Assembly: GCF_004784475.1 (NCBI RefSeq)
Contig: NZ_SRRT01000003.1
Coordinates: 496,001-560,000 of the forward strand
DNA from: Streptomyces bauhiniae
GTDB lineage: Bacteria > Actinomycetota > Actinomycetes > Streptomycetales > Streptomycetaceae
DNA: 64,000 bases
Direction of reading: 5' to 3'
Below, piece after piece: positions 16,715-22,701 of the stretch. The translations under genes were made by a program, and so were the position numbers. How positions within the stretch are numbered: the stretch's first letter is position 1; each line of letters opens with the position of its first letter. The notes below the pieces were generated by a model. That model made no database searches. It was not told the origin of the DNA and worked only from the letters and a program-made list of their open reading frames with translations.

Positions 16715-17749
16715 TCAGCCGGCGGACGGCGGCAGGCGGTGGGCCACCGAGCAGCCGACCGTGATGTCGGCGAGCTGCGCGGCGATGTCCGCGCGGCGCC
16801 AGGTCTCGCCGTGGCGGTTGTTGAGCAGGACGGCGTCGCGCAACTCCGCGCGCATGGGCAGCGGACCGCCGTCGGCGGTGGCGCGTGGCCGGTGCGGGGT
16901 GGTGGCCACCAGCAGCGTGCTGCGCATCCACAGGGTGTCGGAGGCGGCACGGGGCACCCGGTCCAGCTCGTACAGCAGGACCTGCCCGACCTGGAGGGCC
17001 GTCACGAAGGCGTCGACGAGGTGCACGGACGGCTGGTGGTCGCCCTCCATGCCGCCGAGCGTGCCGTCCGGGCCGCCGGTGAGGCGTACGTCGGCGGTGG
17101 CGACGTTGGTGTCCGGCCTGACCTGCATGCTCTCGACGCGCTGGGAACCGAGCCGGCGGGTGTCGCCGTAGCCGCCGTCGCGGACCACGGGCTCGGTGCG
17201 GGGCCGCTCGCCGGGACGGACGTCCGGGTGGTCGGCCTCCAGACGGATGCGCAGCGTGCCGACCTCGGCTTCGACGGCGGTACGGGCGCGGCCGGGCCGC
17301 GGGGCGGGCAGCCGGCCGGCGACGTACGCCCTGACCGGGAAGCCGGTCAGGTCCTCTTCCACCGGACGGGTACCGGCCTTGATACGGACGCGGGCGAGCC
17401 AGACCGTGGCCAGCTCCCGCTCGGTCAGCCCCAGATGGCCGGTGAGCAGCGCCTCGGTGAGCTGGGCGCCGAGCAGCAGGACGTCGACGGTGGACAGGTG
17501 CGGCCGCTGGTCGGTGTCGCCCTTGCGCGACCAGTCGCTCGGGTAGCCGACCCGCGCGGTGGCGGCCAGCCGGGGTGCGTCGGCGGCCGCGCCGTCCGCC
17601 TCGGGTGTGTGGAAGCCGGTGAGGAGGTGCCGGGCGCGTCTGTATCCCTCGCCGAAGAAGCGGCGTTCGGGGGCGCCCAGGTAGTCGGAGACGTCGGGGA
17701 GATAGGGGGGAGCGACGGGCAGAAGGGACGAGGCAGACTGAGCAGACAT
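16715..17749 (-). CDS. AvrD family protein, putative acyl-sugar coupling enzyme
   Basis: A 344-residue protein. The N-terminal YLGAPERRFFGEGYRRARHLL, YPSDWSRKG and PHLSTVDVLLLGAQLTE stretches, followed in the second half by SVHLVDAFVTALQVGQVLLYE, match the two-repeat layout I know for AvrD. In Pseudomonas syringae AvrD directs synthesis of the acyl-glycoside elicitors called syringolides from a beta-ketoacyl unit and D-xylulose. Each repeat resembles a hot-dog fold, as in AfsA, which does analogous coupling with dihydroxyacetone phosphate. Start ATG 17749 has AAGGAA upstream. It lies between the exporter and the P-loop gene. The family call is from remembered patterns, and the product here is unknown. 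Confidence 0.72.
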   Translation of the reverse strand: MSAQSASSLLPVAPPYLPDVSDYLGAPERRFFGEGYRRARHLLTGFHTPEADGAAADAPRLAATARVGYPSDWSRKGDTDQRPHLSTVDVLLLGAQLTEALLTGHLGLTERELATVWLARVRIKAGTRPVEEDLTGFPVRAYVAGRLPAPRPGRARTAVEAEVGTLRIRLEADHPDVRPGERPRTEPVVRDGGYGDTRRLGSQRVESMQVRPDTNVATADVRLTGGPDGTLGGMEGDHQPSVHLVDAFVTALQVGQVLLYELDRVPRAASDTLWMRSTLLVATTPHRPRATADGGPLPMRAELRDAVLLNNRHGETWRRADIAAQLADITVGCSVAHRLPPSAG

Positions 17750-17844
17750 CGGGTTCCTTCCTTGTGCTCGGGGTGGCCGGGATGGCCGGTCGGGACGGGT
17801 GCGGGGCGGCGGGCCCCGCACCCGGTGGGCGGCCGGGGCGCCGG

Positions 17845-19326
17845 TTACGGGGTGACCGTGAGGCTGGGTTCCTCCTCGCCGTCACCGACGCGCACCGCGG
17901 CGAGGGAAGCGGGCTTCGCCGAGCGCAGCAGGACGCTGATGACGAGGGCGCTGGCGAGGACCACCAGGCCGTCGACGAGGATGCCGAAGGTGGTGCCGTC
18001 CAGGACACCGGCCACGGAGGCGACGCCGTTGTCCAGTTCCCCGTACTGCGAGGCGGCGACGGCGGACATCACCGGGATGCCGAGGGTGAAGCCGATCTGC
18101 TGGGTCATGGCGGCCAGACCGGTGGCCAGGCCCTGTTCGCGGTCCTCGATGCCGGAGGTGCCGACGACGGTGTAGGCGACGATCGCCAGGACGTGTCCGA
18201 ACCCGCCGACGAACGTGGTGACCAGGACCGCGGCGATGCCCACGGTCTTGTCCTGGCCCAGCCAGAACAGCACGCCGGTCATCACGCCCTGCACGGCGAG
18301 GCCGAGGACCAGACTGCCCTTGGCGCCGGTACGGGCGATGATCTTCGAGGCGAAGGTGCCGCCGAGGAACGCGCCGAGTCCCAGGAAGCCGAACATCAGG
18401 CCCGTCTGGAACGGGGTGAGACCCAGCACCTGCTGGAGATAGAGGGTGAGCAGGAAGGAGAGCGCGGACTCCATGGAGAAGGTGGCCAGGCCACCCAGGT
18501 TGCCCCACTTGACGGAGTTGGCCTTCAGGATGCGCACCGGGGCGAGCGGCGCGGCGGCCTTCAGCTCGATCACGTAGAAGGAGATCAGCAGTACGGCGGC
18601 GACCAGCAGCGTGGCCCAGGTCTGCGCGGAGCCCCAGCCCTCGCGCTCGGCGCTGGTGACGCCGTACACGAAGGCGAGCAGGCCCGCGGTGACCGTGATC
18701 GAACCGGGCACGTCCAGCTTGGGCCGGTTCTCGGCCACCGAGTCGACGATCACCAGGGCGCCGCCGATGAACAGGGCCACACCGACCGGGACGTTGATGA
18801 AGAAGTCCCAGCGCCAGGAGAGCAGGTCGGTGAGCACACCGCCGAGGACCGCGCCACTGGCGAACCCCAGCGAGAGCAGCGCGCCGTTCAGCCCGAGCGC
18901 CTTGGTGCGCAGGGGGCCTTCCTCGAAGCTGGTGGTGATCAGCGCCATGCCCGACGGCGTGACGATCGCCGTGGCGAGACCCTGGAGCACCCGGGCCACG
19001 ATCATCAGCTCGGGGCTGGTGGCCAGACCGCCGAGCAGCGAGGAGGCGGTCAGCAGCGCCATACCGACGAGGAAGAGCTTCTTACGGCCGATCAGGTCGC
19101 CGATGCGCCCGAAGAGCAGCATGAAGCCGGCGGCGGTCAGGGCGAAGGCGGTGGAGATCCACTGGAGACTGTCGAGCCCGAATCCGAGGTCAGAGCCGAT
19201 CTCCGGCAGCGCCACGGTGAGGATGGAGAAGTCGACGGCGAACATGAACTGCGCGCCCAGCAGAACGACGAGGACCGTCTTCTGCTTCCCTGTCATGGAG
19301 AGCTCTGAGGAGTGTGTCTTCGGCAT
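17845..19326 (-). CDS. MFS transporter, EmrB/QacA (DHA2) family
   Basis: A protein of 493 residues (or 483 if started at ATG 19296) with about 14 hydrophobic helices. The first-helix FSILTVALPEIGSDLG and GRIGDLIGRKKLFL (motif A) and the helix-5 motif around GALLSLGFASGAVLGGVL are typical of DHA2 drug:H+ antiporters. It is the first gene of the leftward AvrD set, so it is the obvious candidate to export the pathway product or confer self-resistance. Both in-frame ATGs lack a convincing ribosome site; 19326 was chosen as the longer conservative option. The gap to the AvrD gene is 95 bases. Confidence 0.85.
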   Translation of the reverse strand: MPKTHSSELSMTGKQKTVLVVLLGAQFMFAVDFSILTVALPEIGSDLGFGLDSLQWISTAFALTAAGFMLLFGRIGDLIGRKKLFLVGMALLTASSLLGGLATSPELMIVARVLQGLATAIVTPSGMALITTSFEEGPLRTKALGLNGALLSLGFASGAVLGGVLTDLLSWRWDFFINVPVGVALFIGGALVIVDSVAENRPKLDVPGSITVTAGLLAFVYGVTSAEREGWGSAQTWATLLVAAVLLISFYVIELKAAAPLAPVRILKANSVKWGNLGGLATFSMESALSFLLTLYLQQVLGLTPFQTGLMFGFLGLGAFLGGTFASKIIARTGAKGSLVLGLAVQGVMTGVLFWLGQDKTVGIAAVLVTTFVGGFGHVLAIVAYTVVGTSGIEDREQGLATGLAAMTQQIGFTLGIPVMSAVAASQYGELDNGVASVAGVLDGTTFGILVDGLVVLASALVISVLLRSAKPASLAAVRVGDGEEEPSLTVTP

Positions 19327-19422
19327 GGCCAGAAGCCTCACGCCGATCGCGATCACCAAACAGTGCGCGCTCAACATATTGGTCGCCGCCAACAGGCTCG
19401 GCCCCTCCCCCGTTCACTCCCG

Positions 19423-20298
19423 TCACTCCCGGGCCTGCCACCGGTAGCCGCCGTCGGTGACCTCGACCCGGCCGAAGACCACGTCGGCGAAGTGCCCGGC
19501 GTAACAGAGGGTGCCCGGCCGCGCGGCTTCCTCGAGTACGGCCCGGCGCGTGGCCACCGCCTTCTCGTCCGAACCGTCGAAGAACACCCGCCACTCGGGG
19601 TGCGCCGCCTGGGCGGGTGAGTGCAGCGCGTCCCCGAGCACCAGGACCCGGCGGACGCCGTCGTCCCCGGAGTCCTCGTCGGCGACCTCCACCACGTATC
19701 CCGCGTGGCCGCCGGTGTGTCCGGGCCACTCCCGGAGGGTGACTCCGGGGAACACCTCGCCGCCGTCCGGCACCGTACGGACCCGGCCCGCCGGGCTCGC
19801 CGGCAGCAGGCTGCCCGCCTCCCGCCACTCGGCCGCCGACAGCACGAAGGATGTGACGCCCTCGAAGTGGGCGCCGTCGGCCGCCAGCACCCAGCCGATG
19901 TGGTCGTCGTGCAGATGGGTGAAGGCGACGGTGTCCACGGCTTCCGGACGCACCCCCGCCGTCCCGAGCTGTGTGATCAGGTCGCCGCCCGCCAGCGCGC
20001 CCAGGGCGGGATGTGTCTGCGCCGCCTCCAGGCGTCGCGGGCCGAATCCGGCGTCGATCAGCAGGGACCGGCCCCGGTGCTCGACCAGCAGGCCGCCCAC
20101 CGAGGCGACCAGGAAACCGTCGGGGTCCCGGTAGGGAGCGAGCGCGGCGAGGTCGTCCGGGCCGAGGCCGGAGAACCAGCCTTCCGGCCTCAACTGGACC
20201 ATTCCGTCCGGGACATGGGTCAGCCGCCAGTCCCCGAAGGTGAGCGACCGCAGCGGCGAGGGACGTGTCAGCCGCTCGAGCGGCAGTACAGCAGACAT
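19423..20298 (-). CDS. Metallo-beta-lactamase-fold hydrolase
   Basis: A 291-residue protein with the MBL-fold zinc motif HLHDDH in FTHLHDDHIGW, a later His in GHTGGHAGYV, Asp in VLGDALH and His in GHFADVV, giving the full set of ligands for a dinuclear site. It resembles the broad AHL-lactonase/quercetinase-like branch with an N-terminal GDWRLTHVPDG strand pair. In this setting it could open a lactone or hydrolyse a thioester or ester intermediate, which would make it a maturation or turnover enzyme of the signal. It lies between the exporter and an MmyB-like regulator on the same strand. No convincing ribosome site precedes ATG 20298. Confidence 0.8.
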   Translation of the reverse strand: MSAVLPLERLTRPSPLRSLTFGDWRLTHVPDGMVQLRPEGWFSGLGPDDLAALAPYRDPDGFLVASVGGLLVEHRGRSLLIDAGFGPRRLEAAQTHPALGALAGGDLITQLGTAGVRPEAVDTVAFTHLHDDHIGWVLAADGAHFEGVTSFVLSAAEWREAGSLLPASPAGRVRTVPDGGEVFPGVTLREWPGHTGGHAGYVVEVADEDSGDDGVRRVLVLGDALHSPAQAAHPEWRVFFDGSDEKAVATRRAVLEEAARPGTLCYAGHFADVVFGRVEVTDGGYRWQARE

Positions 20299-20319
20299 GG
20301 CGAAGGCACTTTCGGCAGC

Positions 20320-20379
20320 GGGGAAGAGAGGGAGAAAGGAGAGAAGGAGGAGAAAGAAGGAAGGAGAGAAGAAGAGAGG
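20320..20379. repeat. 60-bp homopurine/homopyrimidine tract
   Basis: All 60 plus-strand bases are A or G, built from imperfect GAGAAGGAGG-like units. It lies between the MBL start (20298) and the terminator hairpin, so on the minus strand it forms the CU-only 5' leader of the MBL gene. Such tracts can form triplex DNA; any role is unknown. Confidence 0.85.
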
Positions 20380-20416
20380 CCGGGTTGTTCCGCCTGACCG
20401 GCGGGACAACCCGGCC
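20378..20416 (-). terminator. Strong hairpin terminator between the MmyB-like regulator and the MBL gene
   Basis: A 17-base-pair stem (one G-U type mismatch) around a 5-base loop, GGCCGGGTTGTTCCGCC pairing with GGCGGGACAACCCGGCC, begins just after the regulator's stop on the minus strand. It is followed on that strand by a long pyrimidine tract. It should separate the regulator transcript from the MBL gene. Confidence 0.75.
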
Positions 20417-20417
20417 C

Positions 20418-21257
20418 TCAGGCCGCGGAGCCTCTTACTTCGCGCGGCAGGGTGAGCCGCGACAGCGCTTGCTCGGCGCGGGTTCCGGGGACCGGCATGA
20501 ACACGGTGAGCCGCAGTCCCAGCCGGGGGGTGAAGTCCAGTGTCGTCCGCCGCAGGGACAGCTCACCGGCCCGCGGGTGCTGGAGCAGGTCGATACCGCA
20601 GGAGTCCTCCTGCACCTCCTGCGCGTTCCACAGCTTCGCGAACTGCTCGCTGCGCGCGAGCAGCCGGTCCACCATCGCCTCCAGCAGGGGGTCGCCGGAA
20701 TGGTTCGCGGTGTGCGCCCGGAACCGGGCCACCACCGTCGCCGCGTCCTGCTCCCAGTCCGGATACCGGTGACGTGTCTGCGGGTTGAGGAAGAAGTCCT
20801 CGACGAGGTTGCCGCGGCCGGAGTCCAGCGCGAGCAGTTCGCGGGCCGCGGCGTTCGCCACCACCACGTTCCACACCCGGTCGGCGATGTAGGCCGGGTT
20901 GGGCAGCCAGTTGTCGACGAAGGGCCTGAAGGACTCCCCGTCCGGTGCGGGCGAGGAGGCGAAGTGGGACGAGCCCAGACCGGCGAGGCGCCACACGTAC
21001 TGGCGCTGGGTGTCGTCCAGGCTGAGGACCCGGGCGATGGCGAGGAGGACCTCGGCGGACACATTCTCGGCCCGGCCCTGCTCGATCCAGGTGTACCAGG
21101 ACACTCCCACACCGGCCAGGAGTGCCACTTCCTCACGGCGCAGCCCGGGTGTTCTGCGCACTCCGGCCCGTGGCAGACCCACCTCGGTCGGGTTCACTTC
21201 GGCCCGGCGCACCTTCAAGAACTGTCCGAGTTCCTTTAATTGACGGCCAGTCGGCAT
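20418..21257 (-). CDS. XRE-family regulator with MmyB-like ligand-binding domain
   Basis: A 279-residue protein. Residues 1-75 are a helix-turn-helix of the XRE type (GLRREEVALLAGVGVSWYTWIEQGR), followed by the MmyB-like PAS-related domain containing the NPAYIADRVWNVVVANAAA stretch, with RYPDWEQDAATVVARFR beyond it. Known members bind fatty-acid-type ligands and control antibiotic genes in Streptomyces. It faces away from the thioesterase gene and is followed by a terminator. It resembles the gene at 30867-31715, so the island carries two MmyB-like regulators, one at each side of its central part. Confidence 0.85.
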   Translation of the reverse strand: MPTGRQLKELGQFLKVRRAEVNPTEVGLPRAGVRRTPGLRREEVALLAGVGVSWYTWIEQGRAENVSAEVLLAIARVLSLDDTQRQYVWRLAGLGSSHFASSPAPDGESFRPFVDNWLPNPAYIADRVWNVVVANAAARELLALDSGRGNLVEDFFLNPQTRHRYPDWEQDAATVVARFRAHTANHSGDPLLEAMVDRLLARSEQFAKLWNAQEVQEDSCGIDLLQHPRAGELSLRRTTLDFTPRLGLRLTVFMPVPGTRAEQALSRLTLPREVRGSAA

Positions 21258-21699
21258 GACTTCCCGCCCCTTTGTCCAGCCGTAGGTACTGAGATATACG
21301 CCACCTTACCCACCTGTCCCCCTGTCGTGCGCGGCACGTGACAGGGGTTACACCTCCATGGTCGGACACCGAGGTGCCCCTGGGGAAGGGGGACTTGAAG
21401 CACGGCATCGCCGCGCGGCGGCCAACGCGTCACGCGCTGTCACCTCCAGGTCCAGGTCGGACTCCGACTCGTGTGCGTCGTGGCGTCGATGACGCCCCCG
21501 TGCATGGAGGGTTCTAACCGGGCGGGCCAAAGCACGGCTTAAGAAGCAGCTCCGGCCCGGCCCCGCTCTTCCCCGGCGCCCCCTTAGCGCCCCTTTAGAG
21601 AGGTCGCCGACGATGGCGCGGACGTGGCCCGGCGGCTTCCCGCCGGCCGGGGGCGGCGGATCGCGTCCCGCGGGCGCGGAGCCTGGGAGGGCTGAACCG
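21258..21699. other. Divergent intergenic region, 442 bp, with an 11-bp tandem repeat
   Basis: No gene is visible here. It must hold the promoters of the MmyB-like regulator (leftward) and the thioesterase gene (rightward). The clearest structure is a tandem pair GCGCCCCCTTA / GCGCCCCTTTA at 21576-21597. No hairpin terminator or RNA family is recognised. Confidence 0.7.
21576..21597 (+). promoter_or_regulatory. Possible SARP-type 11-bp direct repeat upstream of the thioesterase gene
   Basis: Two adjacent 11-bp units differ at one base. SARP activators usually bind heptamer direct repeats on an 11-bp period just upstream of the -10 element, and a SARP gene lies at 25707-26474. The sequence is not the classical TCGAGXX heptamer, so this is a weak call based on period and position. 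Confidence 0.35.
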
Positions 21700-22482
21700 G
21701 TGACGACCGTCGATGACCGTGCTTCAGGGGCCGGAACCGTCCCGCCCTGCCTGCTGCCCTGGCAGCGGCTGCCGGACAGGGCGGCGATCCGGCTGCTGTG
21801 TTTCCACCACGCGGGCGGGGCCGCTTCCTCCTTCGCCCCCTGGCAGGCCGCGCTCGGTCCGGACATCGCGGTGGTCCCGGTGCAACTGCCGGGGCGGGAA
21901 CGCCGGGTACGCCAGCCGCGGTTCCGCGACTTCGGCCGGCTGCTGGACGAGCTCGACGAGCAGCTCGACCCCCTGCTGGACGGGCACTACACGCTGTACG
22001 GGCACAGCCTGGGCGGTCTGATCGCCCATGAGCTGACCCGCCGCCGCGTGGCGACGGGCCGGCGCGCGCCGGAGCTGCTGATGGTGGGGGCGTGCGCGCC
22101 ACCGCACCTGCCGCACTCCGCCGTCGCCCCGGAGAACGCCACCGACACTCAACTCATGTCATGGATGCGGGAGTTGGGCGGTGTCCCGGACAGTGTGGTG
22201 CGGCATCCGGAGTGGCTGCGGAGGTCCGTCGAGCTGCTGCGGGACGATCTGAGTCTGGTGCACAGCCACCCGCGTCGCCCCGCCGAGCCGCTGCCCGTGC
22301 CGCTGCGGGTGCTGGCCGCCGAGAGCGACCCGCTGCTGACACCGGCGCGGGCCCAGGAGTGGGCGCGGCACACCTCGTACGACTTCCGGACGCACATCCT
22401 GCCCGGCGGCCACTTCTTCCACCGGGAGCACCCCGAGGCCACGCTGCGGGTGATCTCCCGGCTGCTCCCGGTCGCCACCTGA
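21700..22482 (+). CDS. Type II thioesterase
   Basis: A 260-residue alpha/beta hydrolase with Ser103 in GHSLGG, Asp in AESDPLLTP and His in GGHFFHRE, which together form the catalytic triad. The CFHHAGGAASSFAPW N-terminal motif is the signature of type II thioesterases that edit carrier-protein-bound acyl chains in polyketide or peptide pathways. GTG 21700 is preferred: it follows GGGAGG by 9 bases and gives the family's usual length. A longer in-frame start at 21613 adds a low-complexity leader. It would free the ACP from aberrant acyl groups, or release the product. It is followed by the LAL regulator on the same strand. Confidence 0.88.
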   Translation: MTTVDDRASGAGTVPPCLLPWQRLPDRAAIRLLCFHHAGGAASSFAPWQAALGPDIAVVPVQLPGRERRVRQPRFRDFGRLLDELDEQLDPLLDGHYTLYGHSLGGLIAHELTRRRVATGRRAPELLMVGACAPPHLPHSAVAPENATDTQLMSWMRELGGVPDSVVRHPEWLRRSVELLRDDLSLVHSHPRRPAEPLPVPLRVLAAESDPLLTPARAQEWARHTSYDFRTHILPGGHFFHREHPEATLRVISRLLPVAT

Positions 22483-22701
22483 GAAGAGATGAGCGAGGTC
22501 CGGCCGCCAGATGTCGAGGTTGTAAAAACAATGCTTCACAGACCGACCGAAGACAAAGACTTGGCCAAGAAAGCCGGTCGGGAATAGCCCGTTTCGCACG
22601 CCATCGATTGTTTTACCGCAGATAAAACCATCCCCTTCATTCGAACAACAGTCGTTATCGTGGAAGCGATTGAACAGTTCGGGGGAAAGGTTTCAGTCAT
22701 T
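22483..22701 (+). promoter_or_regulatory. AT-rich leader/promoter region before the LAL gene
   Basis: This stretch is far richer in A and T than its surroundings (for example TTGTAAAAACAATG at about 22520 and ATTGTTTTAC at 22607). The two parts form an imperfect inverted repeat, GTAAAAACAAT / ATTGTTTTAC. It is likely the LAL promoter with a binding site; the binding protein is unknown. Confidence 0.45.

Noticed and set aside
16715..17749. AfsA (A-factor biosynthesis hot-dog) identity for the AvrD-like gene
   Set aside because: The size and the two-repeat idea are similar, but the conserved AfsA patterns were not seen, while YPSDWSRKG, PHLSTVDVL and the second-half block fit AvrD better.
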